Position numbers and translations under genes: made by a program
In this document: piece by piece, positions 25,950 to 35,023 of the stretch
How positions within the stretch are numbered: the first letter of the stretch is position 1
Layout: each line of letters opens with the position of its first letter
Assembly: GCF_031157525.1 (NCBI RefSeq)
Contig: NZ_JAVIXR010000004.1
Span: 359,900 to 423,899, forward strand
Source: Marinobacter sediminicola
Lineage (GTDB): Bacteria; Pseudomonadota; Gammaproteobacteria; Pseudomonadales; Oleiphilaceae
Direction: 5' to 3'
DNA: 64,000 nucleotides
The notes under the pieces: model-generated
What the model saw: the letters and a program-made list of their open reading frames with translations, nothing else
The model's database searches: none
What the model was told of the DNA's origin: nothing

Positions 25950-27836
25950 TCAAACCCGAAAGCGAGATACGTTACCATCGAGGGTGTGGCCAATCTTTTC
26001 GATATGCCCACTATAAACATCGTTTTCGCTTGCGGCTGCAGCGGCTTCCTGGCCTTGATCCGCAATACGGGTAATCGACGAATTCAGCTCTTCCGTTACC
26101 GATGTTTGCTCCTCAGAGGCCGTAGCAATCTGAGAGGTCATCTCGCTAATGGCGGTAATGGCGCCAGTAATACGGTTCAGGGAATCCATGGCATCCTGAG
26201 CTTTTTCCATGCTCACGTTAGACACCGCGGTTGATGCTTTCATTACCTCTACCGCGTCATTGGCACCCGTTTGCAGGCGCTCAATCATATTGTTGATTTC
26301 TTCAGTGCTTGTTTGAGTTCGTCTTGCAAGGTTTCTTACTTCGTCGGCAACCACTGCAAAACCGCGACCAGCATCCCCTGCCCGCGCAGCTTCAATGGCG
26401 GCGTTCAGTGCCAACAGGTTGGTCTGCTCAGCAATGCCCTGAATAACTTCCAGCACGGTTGTGATGGAGGCAACATCGCGCCCCAGTGAGTCGATGACCT
26501 CGGCAGCCGCGCTTACTTCGTGGGAAAGCTTTTGCACCGCATCCCGCGAGGCAGACATGGTTTCCAGCGATGCACGACTGTCGTCATCTGCAGTGTTGGC
26601 CGCATCTGCGGTTTGCTGAGCATTTTGTGCAATTTCATGCGCCGCTGCGGACATCTCGTTTATCGCCGCCGCGACCATATCGATTTCGGCCTGCTGATTG
26701 TCAACGCTGCTGCGGCTAGTCTTGGCTGTATTTCTCAGGGCGGTTACGTTGCTGGCCAGCTCGCCGCTTCCCTGTTGGACTTCACGAACAACCTGATGGA
26801 TTTTACCGACAAACTGATTAAAACTTGCAGCCAACTGCCCAAATTCATCACGGGCGCTGTCATCCAGGCGCTGGGTGAGGTCAGCATCGTTTGATCCAAT
26901 GTCTGCCATGGCAGCATTCAACCTGCGCACGGGCGCCATCAAGGTGCGAATTCCCAGATGAAGCACGACGAGCGACACCAAAAGCCCAACGATGGCGATA
27001 ATCGCACCGGTTATCATGGCGCTTCGCACAGGGGCGTTTATTTTGTCCTGGTTAACGAAGGTACCCAGATACCAGTCAACACCACGGGCATTGCTGATTG
27101 AGTGAAAGCTGGCGCTCCAGGCAGAACCTTCCTGCTCATAGCTGTGCACGTCTTTGTTCAGCTTTGGAGCCTCACCAAGCAGTGAGCTGATTTTTTTGCC
27201 AATCAGGCTTTTGTTCGGATGGTACAGAACTGTGCCGTCTTTACTGATCAGAGCTGCATACCCGGTGCCTGCCAGGTTGATCACTGACAACATTTGCTCA
27301 ATGGCATTGAGTGTAATATCCGCGCCGGCAACGCCTTGATACGGCCCACGCCTCACAGGCGCGAAGGTTGAGATAACAATCTCGCCGGTTGCAGCGTCGA
27401 GATAAGGCGTAGTAAAGGATCCACGCCCGAGATCCATGGCCCTCTTGTACCAGGGGCGAGTGCGAGGGTCATAGCCTTCAGGCAATGCATCGGTGTCGGC
27501 CTGGGTTTTCATCAGCATGAAACCATCGGCGCGGCCAACGTACACATCCTTGAAATTGCCGCCGGTTGAAATCGCCTGCAACAACGTATGTGCCTGTGAA
27601 TCGTCTGACACTGTTTCGAGGGCTTTAGCTGTTGATTCAGTCATGACAAGGCGTGTGTTGAGCCATTCAGCAATACTCGACGTATTCTGCTCCGCTGTGT
27701 TTTCGATTAACGAATCCACATAGGTTTGCGATGTATTCTGCAGGCGGAGGTTTCCGGAAATGGTAAAGGCCGCCATCACCAATATCAGGAGAATGCTGAA
27801 GGTGACCAGCAGTTTTTGACCAAATGTAAGATGCAC
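25950..27836 (-). CDS. Methyl-accepting chemotaxis protein, dCache amino-acid type
   Basis: This 628-residue inner-membrane chemoreceptor has TM1 (about 8-27), a periplasmic dCache_1 domain (about 35-270), TM2 (about 280-300), HAMP (about 302-355) and a signalling domain with the conserved tip [20 protein letters not shown]. The ligand pocket holds Tyr122, Arg127, Trp129, Tyr130, Tyr145, Asp147 and Asp173, in the order and spacing of the amino-acid-binding dCache motif known from PctA-type receptors. I therefore infer that it senses one or more amino acids. No C-terminal CheR-tethering pentapeptide is present (it ends SRFRV). Confidence 0.9.
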   Translation of the reverse strand: MHLTFGQKLLVTFSILLILVMAAFTISGNLRLQNTSQTYVDSLIENTAEQNTSSIAEWLNTRLVMTESTAKALETVSDDSQAHTLLQAISTGGNFKDVYVGRADGFMLMKTQADTDALPEGYDPRTRPWYKRAMDLGRGSFTTPYLDAATGEIVISTFAPVRRGPYQGVAGADITLNAIEQMLSVINLAGTGYAALISKDGTVLYHPNKSLIGKKISSLLGEAPKLNKDVHSYEQEGSAWSASFHSISNARGVDWYLGTFVNQDKINAPVRSAMITGAIIAIVGLLVSLVVLHLGIRTLMAPVRRLNAAMADIGSNDADLTQRLDDSARDEFGQLAASFNQFVGKIHQVVREVQQGSGELASNVTALRNTAKTSRSSVDNQQAEIDMVAAAINEMSAAAHEIAQNAQQTADAANTADDDSRASLETMSASRDAVQKLSHEVSAAAEVIDSLGRDVASITTVLEVIQGIAEQTNLLALNAAIEAARAGDAGRGFAVVADEVRNLARRTQTSTEEINNMIERLQTGANDAVEVMKASTAVSNVSMEKAQDAMDSLNRITGAITAISEMTSQIATASEEQTSVTEELNSSITRIADQGQEAAAAASENDVYSGHIEKIGHTLDGNVSRFRV

Positions 27837-27950
27837 GGCGTACTCCTGAATTTACTTCATTGATTAACGGCGGTCTGTGCGAACTCTTTAATGCCTTCTG
27901 ATAAACTTGTTTCGAACATTCATTTCACCGCCGTACAGGAGCCCTACTGA

Positions 27951-29471
27951 ATGGCCCATGAAGAGCTGCACTTAAATCTCCGCAACCTGAAGCTTGATGA
28001 TTATGAACAGCTCCAGGTACTCATGGATCGGGTTTACGACGACATTGGCGGAGCTTGGCCCAAAGATACCATTAAAGCGCTGGTTGAACAGTTCCCGGAC
28101 GGTCAGATTTGCATTGAAGATAACGGCCAGCTGGTGGCCGTCGCCCTGACAGTCTCGGTCAAGTATGAGCGATTCAGTAACCCTCACACCTATGACGACC
28201 TGATTCTGAGCAATGAGCAGATCCGGCATAATCCAAAGGGCGACTCGCTTTATGGGCTGGATGTGTTTATTCATCCTGAATATCGCGGCTACCGGCTTGG
28301 TCGCCGGCTGTACGAAGCTCGCAAGGAACTTTGCCGCTCAATCAACCTGCGCGCTATTCTTGCTGGTGGGCGGATACCTGGTTATCACAAATATTCAGAA
28401 CAGTATTCTCCGGCCGAATACATTGATCGCGTTGACCGCAAAGACATCTACGATCCGATTTTGAGCTTCCAGCTTTCCAACGATTTTCAGGTTACCCGGC
28501 TGATGCACAAATACCTGCCGGAGGATGAAAAGTCTCTGGGGTATGCAACCTTGCTGGAGTGGCGAAATATTCTCTATACCCCGCCCTCCTCTGTGTTGAA
28601 CGAAAAGAAAACCCAGGTTCGTATGGGCGCCGTTCAGTGGCAGATGCGTGAGTTCGGTTCGGTCGAGGAAGTACTTGAGCAGGTTGAGTACTTTGTTGAT
28701 GCTCTTTCTGATTACAAGAGCGACTTCGCGCTTTTCCCGGAGTTTTTCAACGCGCCGCTAATGGGCTTGACCGATCAAGTAGATCAAACCCGAGCCATAC
28801 GGTTCCTCGCCGGCTTTACGCAGCAGTTCCGGGACCGTATGTCAGAGATGGCGGTGAGCTACAACATCAATATCATCACCGGTTCCATGCCATTGCTGGA
28901 GAACGACCGGGTCTATAACGTGTCCTATCTTTGCCATCGTGATGGCCGGGTAGACGAACAGCGCAAGATCCACATTACCCCTCATGAACGCCGCGACTGG
29001 GTTGTTGAAGGTGGAAACAAGTTCGAAGTATTCGATACAGACTCAGGGCGGGTTGCGATCCTTATCTGTTATGACATCGAATTCCCCGAACTTGGGCGAA
29101 TTGCAGCCATGAAGGAAGTTGACATAATCTGCGTGCCTTTCTGGACAGACACCAAGAACGGCTATTTGCGGGTTCGTCATTGCGCCCAGGCCCGGGCTAT
29201 TGAAAACGAGTGCTATGTGGTCATCACGGGCAGCGTCGGGAACTTGCCGAAAGTGGAAAACCTGGATGTGCAGTACGCTCAGTCATCGGTATTTTCGCCG
29301 TCTGATTTCGCATTCCCACACGATGCAGTCATGGCTGAAACAACACCCAATACCGAGATGATCATGTTCTCGGATATGGATCTGGAAAAGCTCACATTGG
29401 TCCGCAATGAAGGGTCTGTTACCAACCTTAAAGACCGTAGAATTGATATGTATGAAATTATCACCCGATAG
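27951..29471 (+). CDS. GNAT acetyltransferase / carbon-nitrogen hydrolase fusion
   Basis: This 506-residue cytosolic fusion has an N-terminal GNAT domain (about 8-190), with acetyl-CoA-binding region HPEYRGYRLGRRLYEARK, joined to a C-terminal nitrilase-superfamily domain (about 220-500). The nitrilase triad is complete: Glu264 (FPEFFNAP), Lys339 (RKIHITPHE), Cys373 (LICYDIEFPELGR). Such fusions are widespread and known as bifunctional GNAT/amidohydrolase; the substrate is unassigned. The ATG follows a spacer with caggag further upstream. It is divergent from the chemoreceptor. Confidence 0.9.
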   Translation: MAHEELHLNLRNLKLDDYEQLQVLMDRVYDDIGGAWPKDTIKALVEQFPDGQICIEDNGQLVAVALTVSVKYERFSNPHTYDDLILSNEQIRHNPKGDSLYGLDVFIHPEYRGYRLGRRLYEARKELCRSINLRAILAGGRIPGYHKYSEQYSPAEYIDRVDRKDIYDPILSFQLSNDFQVTRLMHKYLPEDEKSLGYATLLEWRNILYTPPSSVLNEKKTQVRMGAVQWQMREFGSVEEVLEQVEYFVDALSDYKSDFALFPEFFNAPLMGLTDQVDQTRAIRFLAGFTQQFRDRMSEMAVSYNINIITGSMPLLENDRVYNVSYLCHRDGRVDEQRKIHITPHERRDWVVEGGNKFEVFDTDSGRVAILICYDIEFPELGRIAAMKEVDIICVPFWTDTKNGYLRVRHCAQARAIENECYVVITGSVGNLPKVENLDVQYAQSSVFSPSDFAFPHDAVMAETTPNTEMIMFSDMDLEKLTLVRNEGSVTNLKDRRIDMYEIITR

Positions 29472-29599
29472 CTGTTGAAGAACAGTGTTAAAGGTTTATC
29501 GTATGGCACTGATGGCGTTGCAAATCCCGATTTCAGTGTCTATTGTTTAATCAATTGTTTAATCAATATCCAAACCGGATCTGTAGAGACTTGGTATTC

Positions 29600-29998
29600 A
29601 TGAACGAAGCGTTGCCCGATCTTATTGCCCGATTCACAATTCGGCATGGTCTCTTCCGTAAGGAACGGGTTGAGGCTGCGCTTTTTGAATTGGACTCATA
29701 CGGGTGCGTTATGAAGACGGACAAGATGTTCAATCCAGGCGATACCGTCACGCTCGATCTGATTATGGACATGCCGTTTGATAAAATCCGGGCGGAGAAT
29801 GTGTCTGGGTTGATTACTGAACGCAGAAAGCACTGCAGCAACTTTTTTTATTCGATCGACTTTTCCGATTTAAAGTCAGATGGTGACACCACTCTTGAAG
29901 AAAAATTACGCCGTATCAGAGAGGTGCTTTCCAAAAAGCAGTCGTTGAAGTCACGACGTTCCTCGGGTTCTGTGTCCAACATGCGGCATATGGCCTGA
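29600..29998 (+). CDS. PilZ-like domain protein
   Basis: This 132-residue small protein carries a PilZ-like beta barrel: RHGLFRKERVEAALFELDSY, then GCVMKTDKMFNPGDTVTLDL and SGLITERRKHCSNFFYSIDF. The LDSYGCVMKT part echoes the D/NxSxxG signature of c-di-GMP-binding PilZ, but the upstream RxxxR is not clean, so binding is doubtful. The C-terminal tail is basic. ATG at 29600 is chosen over a TTG at 29543. It lies 38 bases before the phasin-like gene and could belong to the same transcript. Confidence 0.5.
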   Translation: MNEALPDLIARFTIRHGLFRKERVEAALFELDSYGCVMKTDKMFNPGDTVTLDLIMDMPFDKIRAENVSGLITERRKHCSNFFYSIDFSDLKSDGDTTLEEKLRRIREVLSKKQSLKSRRSSGSVSNMRHMA

Positions 29999-30036
29999 TT
30001 CCTATCCGTTCTACCCGCCTGCAAGGAGTCAATACC

Positions 30037-30687
30037 ATGGCGAAAAATGCCAAATCGAGCGTTGATAAAATTGTAAAGAAGGTCAACAAAGAATTTGAAA
30101 AAACCTCTGCCCAGATAGAAACGTTGATCAACGATGCCATGAAACACTTCGACTCTCTGCAGCATCAGGTTCAAGACCCGGTGCGCAGATTACTGAAAGA
30201 AGTGGATGAGCTTCGTGAGCGCGAAATGAAGCGCTTTACCGATGAGTTTGAGCGCCGGCTGGAAGAGTTCCACGAACTGCAATCCAACATCCTCGAGCGT
30301 TTGGGTGTTGCCTCCAAAGAAGATATACGCAAAGCCGAGAAAGAGAGCAAGAAGCAGCTAAAGAAAGCGCCGGCCAAAAGTACTACTGCCAAAGAAACCA
30401 AGGCAAAAGCACCTGCGGTCAAAAAAGCCGCACCTAAAAAGGCAGCAGCCAAAAAGCCCGCAGCAAAGAAAGCACCGGCAGCCAAGGCTAAGAAAGCCGC
30501 GGACAGAAGCGATCTTACCTTGGTTAAAGGCATTGGGCCTGCCACAGCCAAAAAGATGAAAGACGCCGGCATTACCTCCATTGACCAGATTGCCAATCCA
30601 TCGGCAGCGGATACGGAAAAGCTGAAGGCTTTCTCCAGCATCAAGGGGTTCGACCAACTCACAGCCGAAGCCAAGAAAATTAACTGA
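30037..30687 (+). CDS. Phasin-like coiled coil with histone-H1-like tail and C-terminal HhH domain
   Basis: This 216-residue protein has three parts. The N-terminal half (about 5-100) is charged, helical and coiled-coil-like, similar to PhaF/PhaI phasins. The middle (about 105-160) is Lys/Ala/Pro-rich with repeated KKAAPKKAAAKK-type units like histone H1 or AlgP/PhaF tails, suited to nonspecific DNA binding. The C-terminus (about 163-210) is a helix-hairpin-helix: LVKGIGPATAKKMKDAGITS. It may link granules or membranes to the nucleoid. aaggag precedes the ATG. Its stop TGA shares a base with the ATG of the SelD fusion gene (TGATG), so the two are cotranscribed and coupled. Confidence 0.75.
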   Translation: MAKNAKSSVDKIVKKVNKEFEKTSAQIETLINDAMKHFDSLQHQVQDPVRRLLKEVDELREREMKRFTDEFERRLEEFHELQSNILERLGVASKEDIRKAEKESKKQLKKAPAKSTTAKETKAKAPAVKKAAPKKAAAKKPAAKKAPAAKAKKAADRSDLTLVKGIGPATAKKMKDAGITSIDQIANPSAADTEKLKAFSSIKGFDQLTAEAKKIN

Positions 30688-32963
30688 TGCGAACGCCTGA
30701 GCAGCCTGTATTACGGGACATAGTCCTGATTGGCGGCGGGCACAGCCACGTCGGGGTACTGAAACGGTTTGCAATGAAACCGGTTCCCGGCGTGCGCTTG
30801 ACCCTCATTTGCCGTGACACTCACACCCCCTACTCCGGAATGCTGCCAGGTTATGTGGCTGGGCATTACAGCTACGACGATGTGCACATCGACCTGAGCC
30901 GGCTGGCTGAATTTGCCGGCGCACGATTCTATCGTTCTGAAGCCATAGGCATAGATCGCAACAGCAAACGCGTGATCTGCAAAGGTCGTCCGGATGTGCC
31001 TTACGACATACTTTCGATCAACATTGGCTCTTCCCCCAGAGTGAATGAGGTTGAAGGGGCTTCTGAATTCGCGGTGCCTGTAAAGCCAATCACGGGTTTC
31101 AACAACCGGTGGCTTTCGCTGCTCTCCCGTATCGAGAATCACCAGGGGCCTCTGACGGTTGGCGTTGTAGGTGCAGGTGCGGGAGGCGTGGAACTCACAC
31201 TCGCGATGCAATTCCGCCTCAAGAACGAGCTGGAAAAGCGTGGGCGGGATTCCGACCAGCTGCACTTCCATTTATTTGATGCAGCCAAAGAAATTCTTCC
31301 GACCCACAACACCAAAGTGCGTGAGATTTTCCGAAATACACTCTCTGATCGTGGCGTAAAGCTCCACCTTGGGTCCCCGGTAGAAAAAGTCAGCGATGGG
31401 TTGTTGCGCACTGCCTCTGGCGAAACCCAGCAGGTAGATGAAGTTCTTTGGGTTACCCGAGCTGGCGGGCCCGCCTGGCTTCAAGAAACCGGCCTGGCAC
31501 TGGACGACGGCCTGTTCCTCCGGGTGCGTGACACCTTGCAGGTTGAAAACGACGACAGCATTTTTGCCGTCGGTGATATAGCTAATGTGGTTAATCACCC
31601 CCGTGAAAAAGCGGGTGTGTTTGCCGTGCGTCAAGGCCCACCACTGGCGGACAACCTTAAACGCATGGCATTGGGCAAAGCCCCGAAAGATTTCCACCCC
31701 CAGAAAAAATGGCTGGCGTTGATCAGTACCGGTGACAAGTATGCCGTAGCCTCTCGTGGCGATTTGCAGTTCGATGGTGCCCTGGTGTGGCGCTGGAAAG
31801 ACTGGATCGACCGTCGGTTCATGGAAAAATTCACCGACCTTCCTCCCATGGAAGAATCTGGCGTTCTACCCGACACCACGGCAGCCCAGAATCCTGAGGA
31901 AGCATCACAAGCCATTTCTGCGGTTGCCATGCGCTGCGGTGGTTGCGGTGCCAAGGTAGGCAGTACGGTTCTTTCCCGCGCCCTGGGCGAGCTACGCCCC
32001 ATCGAACGGGACGATATTATTATAGGCCTGCATGCGCCCGATGATGCTGCCGTACTGAGAGTCCCGCCAGGGAAAGCGGTGGTGCATACTGTCGACTTTT
32101 TCAGGGCTTTTATTGACGATCCCTATACGTTTGGCCGCGTTGCCGCCAACCATGCCTTGGGTGACGTTTTTGCCATGGGCGCGGAAGCCCAAAGCGCGAC
32201 TGCCGTCGCGACGGTACCTTACGGTATCGAATCCAAGGTGGAAGACGTGGTTTTCCAGATGATGTCTGGCGCCGTGGATGTGCTGAATGAAGCCGGCTGT
32301 GCTCTGGTGGGCGGTCATACAGGTGAAGGCCAAGAGCTTGCGCTGGGCTTTGCCGTTAATGGCTTGATCGATCCTGATGAAGTAATGAGCAAAGGTGGCT
32401 TGCGGGCGGGCGATGTACTCATTATCACCAAGCCAATAGGCACCGGAACGCTCTTTGCAGCCCACGCCCGTTTGGCGGCCAAAGGCCGCTGGATCGATTC
32501 TGCCCTCGCCTCAATGGTACAGTCGAACAAAGCGGCAGCAGACTGCCTGCGTCGTTTAGGCTCCAAAGCCTGTACCGATGTGACCGGTTTTGGATTGTTG
32601 GGGCATTTGGTTGAAATGACTCGGCCATCCGGTGTGGATGCGGAATTGGACCTCTCTGCCATTCCCATCTTGCCGGGTGCGGAAGAAACCGCTGCCGCAG
32701 GCATTCTCAGTTCTCTTCAACCGGCCAACATACGCTTGCGTCGTGGTATTCGGGATCAGGAAAAATGGGTGAATCACCCACGCTATCCGCTGATTTTTGA
32801 TCCACAAACTGCCGGCGGCTTGTTGGCGAGTATTGCGGCAGATAAAGCAGAAGAGTGTGTTCGAGAGCTAAAAGCCCTTGGCTACCCGCATACCGCAATA
32901 ATCGGTCGGATCACCCCGCAGGATGAAAGCGGGCCAATCGAGCCGATTACCTTAAAGGATTGA
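30687..32963 (+). CDS. selD: FAD-dependent oxidoreductase / selenide water dikinase fusion
   Basis: This 758-residue fusion makes selenophosphate from selenide and ATP. Residues 1 to about 375 are an NDH-2-like FAD/NAD(P) oxidoreductase with the dinucleotide loop VLIGGGHSHVGVL (about 12-25), a second loop VGVVGAGAGGVELTLA, and FAVGDIANV near the FAD end. Residues about 410 to 755 are SelD: the GGCGAK active-site loop keeps the catalytic Cys420 and Lys423, with Cys417 just before it. Further signatures are APDDAAVLR, VDFFRAFIDDPYTFGRVAANHALGD and VGGHTGEG. The fusion may reduce a selenium species and pass selenide to SelD. It is convergent with a SenB-like gene three bases away and coupled to the phasin-like gene upstream. 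Confidence 0.9.
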   Translation: MRTPEQPVLRDIVLIGGGHSHVGVLKRFAMKPVPGVRLTLICRDTHTPYSGMLPGYVAGHYSYDDVHIDLSRLAEFAGARFYRSEAIGIDRNSKRVICKGRPDVPYDILSINIGSSPRVNEVEGASEFAVPVKPITGFNNRWLSLLSRIENHQGPLTVGVVGAGAGGVELTLAMQFRLKNELEKRGRDSDQLHFHLFDAAKEILPTHNTKVREIFRNTLSDRGVKLHLGSPVEKVSDGLLRTASGETQQVDEVLWVTRAGGPAWLQETGLALDDGLFLRVRDTLQVENDDSIFAVGDIANVVNHPREKAGVFAVRQGPPLADNLKRMALGKAPKDFHPQKKWLALISTGDKYAVASRGDLQFDGALVWRWKDWIDRRFMEKFTDLPPMEESGVLPDTTAAQNPEEASQAISAVAMRCGGCGAKVGSTVLSRALGELRPIERDDIIIGLHAPDDAAVLRVPPGKAVVHTVDFFRAFIDDPYTFGRVAANHALGDVFAMGAEAQSATAVATVPYGIESKVEDVVFQMMSGAVDVLNEAGCALVGGHTGEGQELALGFAVNGLIDPDEVMSKGGLRAGDVLIITKPIGTGTLFAAHARLAAKGRWIDSALASMVQSNKAAADCLRRLGSKACTDVTGFGLLGHLVEMTRPSGVDAELDLSAIPILPGAEETAAAGILSSLQPANIRLRRGIRDQEKWVNHPRYPLIFDPQTAGGLLASIAADKAEECVRELKALGYPHTAIIGRITPQDESGPIEPITLKD

Positions 32964-32965
32964 AT

Positions 32966-33952
32966 TCAGGATTCATTCCCGGAGCAGCGCTGCACCGCAA
33001 ATGCAAGCGCCCGCTCCAGGGATTCCTGTTCTTTTTCAGGCGTAAACTGGCTTGCCAGCTGGTTCACTTGCTCTCGTAATTGCTCCAAAAATGCTGAATC
33101 GGTTTCAGCCAGTTCAAGCACAGCGGCCAACGCAGACGTGTCGCCCACCGGGTAATACCCGGCGTAATCCTTACCAAGCAACCCAGTATTACCGGAAATA
33201 TCAGAGGCAATCACCGGTAAACCCGCTCGACAGGCTTCCGATACCACGTTGGCCCCACCTTCCATCACCGAGCTCATTACCAATAACTGGCTATTCGCCA
33301 TCAGCTGCACAACATCGGCTTTCTCAAGCTCGCCAAGCCAGTGAAACCTTGGGTTCTCATCTACTTCCTGGGTCGCAAGTTTTTCCCAATGTTCATCGTG
33401 GGCCTTGCCCGCGCACAAAACACGGATTCGAGATGTTGTGGGCAACAACCTTGCGGCCTTAGCCGCCCGCAGTGAGTCCTTTTCAGCCCTGAGGTGGCCG
33501 ATAACACACACATCAAAATCATGTGTGGCAGGGCCACCATTTCCGGGCACTCCTGCCGGCTTATCAGCTGACTGAAAAAGCGTGACCAGCTTGTCCCGAA
33601 AACTCTCAGGGATATCGTCCCCCACTTGTGCATGCAGTCCAATCAGCGCGTCGGCCGCCTGCATGGAGCAAAGGGTTTGCTCAGGATATTTGTACTGGTG
33701 CCCATATATGTCTGTTCCCGTAAGAGCCACCACCAAAGGTTTGCCCGGCCAGGTCTCACGAAACAAGTGCACGGCATCGTAGCTGCGCCAAGCATGAAGG
33801 GCTAAGAATAGCTCACAGGGTTCACCACGATATTCCGTGACAACTGACACCTGATGCCCTGAACGTTCCAGCAACCCCTGCCAACGTTCTGCAGTAGCCC
33901 TGTTGCCAGCTTTCGAGCCAGGGGCCGCAGGCGTGATGATGATAATATCCAT
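32966..33952 (-). CDS. senB: SenB-like selenosugar synthase (GT-B glycosyltransferase)
   Basis: This 328-residue GT-B glycosyltransferase is most similar, by pattern, to the family first called TIGR04348 and now linked to SenB of selenoneine biosynthesis. SenB joins selenophosphate to a UDP-sugar to give a selenosugar. Diagnostic phrases are IITPAAPGSKAGNRATAERW at the N-terminus, LFLALHAWRSYDAV, VVALTGTDIYGH, and the GT-B Glu-x7-Glu motif in EGGANVVSEA. Its neighbours fit: the SelD fusion lies three bases away on the opposite strand, and a selenium-type ABC importer is divergent. SenA, which would make selenoneine, is not in the window. Confidence 0.8.
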   Translation of the reverse strand: MDIIIITPAAPGSKAGNRATAERWQGLLERSGHQVSVVTEYRGEPCELFLALHAWRSYDAVHLFRETWPGKPLVVALTGTDIYGHQYKYPEQTLCSMQAADALIGLHAQVGDDIPESFRDKLVTLFQSADKPAGVPGNGGPATHDFDVCVIGHLRAEKDSLRAAKAARLLPTTSRIRVLCAGKAHDEHWEKLATQEVDENPRFHWLGELEKADVVQLMANSQLLVMSSVMEGGANVVSEACRAGLPVIASDISGNTGLLGKDYAGYYPVGDTSALAAVLELAETDSAFLEQLREQVNQLASQFTPEKEQESLERALAFAVQRCSGNES

Positions 33953-34016
33953 AGGTATCTTTGGTATAAGGACACTGTTTCAGGGCCCGGGTGAAACTTT
34001 GATAGACTTGCATCGC

Positions 34017-34042
34017 GTTTCCGGAGAATAGTGCCCGGAAAC
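34017..34042. promoter_or_regulatory. Inverted repeat in the senB / ABC importer divergent promoter region
   Basis: gtttccgg and ccggaaac form a perfect 8-bp inverted repeat with a 10-base spacer, in the 195-base space between senB (starting 33952, reverse) and the importer (starting 34148). The size and symmetry fit a dimeric regulator site. No regulator gene is in the locus, so the binding protein is unknown. Confidence 0.45.
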
Positions 34043-34147
34043 CTGACCTATTTAAACACGCAAAACGTATAGCTGTTCAGGCTCGGCAACAATCAGAGTA
34101 TCCTACGCCTTTGCTATATCAATCACACAACCGATCAAGGAATTCAA

Positions 34148-35023
34148 ATGGCTTTGAATCTTATACGGAAGTTAGTGGTTTCCAGTTTGTTCTGCGTCAC
34201 CGCGGTTACCGCATCGGCGGAGACGTTTGTATTTACCGCAATCCCCGACGAAGACGAAACCAAACTGGTAGAGCGTTTTCGCGGTGTGGCGGATTACCTT
34301 TCTGAGCAGTTGGATGTTGAAGTGCGTTACATCCCGGTAAAATCATACGCTGCGGCGGTTTCAGCATTCCGTAACAACCAGGTGCAGTTGGCATGGTTTG
34401 GCGGCCTTTCCGGCGTACAGGCCCGACGACTGGTTGAAGGGTCAGAAGCGATCGCTCAAGGCGTTGAAGACGAAGCGTTCGAGACCTACTTTATTGCCAA
34501 TACCAACACAGGTATTAAACCGGCTGGTGAACTGAGCGATCTGGAAAGCCAGCTCAAGGGCAAAACCTTCACCTTTGGATCCAAGGGTTCAACATCTGGT
34601 CGCCTTATGCCTGAATTTTATGTGCGCGATACGTTTGATTCCAAGCCAGAGGATTTCTTTTCGCGGGTTGGCTTCAGTGGCAACCACACGCGTACCCTTC
34701 GTTTGGTTGAGGCCGGCACTTACGATGTAGGCGCACTTAACTTCCAGGTTTGGGAGAAAGAACTGGGTGACGGAAACATTGATACCGATGCCGTTCAGGT
34801 TATCTGGAAAACACCTGCATACCCTGATTACCAATGGACCATTCGTGGAGATGTAGATGAGCGGTTTGGTGAAGGCTTCAAGAAGCGTGTTACCGAAGCA
34901 CTGCTGAATCTGGATAACCCCGAACTGCTTGAAAGCTTTCCGCGTTCAGGCTTTATTCCTGCCTCCAACGACGACTATGAGCCGATTCGTAAAACAGCCG
35001 AAGAGATTGGAATCCTCGATTGA
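34148..35023 (+). CDS. Putative selenium-type ABC transporter substrate-binding protein (PhnD-like)
   Basis: This 291-residue exported protein (signal peptide MALNLIRKLVVSSLFCVTAVTASA) has the PhnD/phosphonate-binding fold: FTAIPDEDETKLVERF, then FRNNQVQLAWFGGLSGVQAR, and FTFGSKGSTSGRLMPEFY for the oxyanion loop. I recall databases naming this family a putative selenate-transport binding protein because it occurs beside SelD and SenB; that fits here but is not proven by sequence. A selenium oxyanion or a related phosphonate-like anion is the likely ligand. The stop shares a base with the ATPase gene (TGATG). Confidence 0.8.
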   Translation: MALNLIRKLVVSSLFCVTAVTASAETFVFTAIPDEDETKLVERFRGVADYLSEQLDVEVRYIPVKSYAAAVSAFRNNQVQLAWFGGLSGVQARRLVEGSEAIAQGVEDEAFETYFIANTNTGIKPAGELSDLESQLKGKTFTFGSKGSTSGRLMPEFYVRDTFDSKPEDFFSRVGFSGNHTRTLRLVEAGTYDVGALNFQVWEKELGDGNIDTDAVQVIWKTPAYPDYQWTIRGDVDERFGEGFKKRVTEALLNLDNPELLESFPRSGFIPASNDDYEPIRKTAEEIGILD

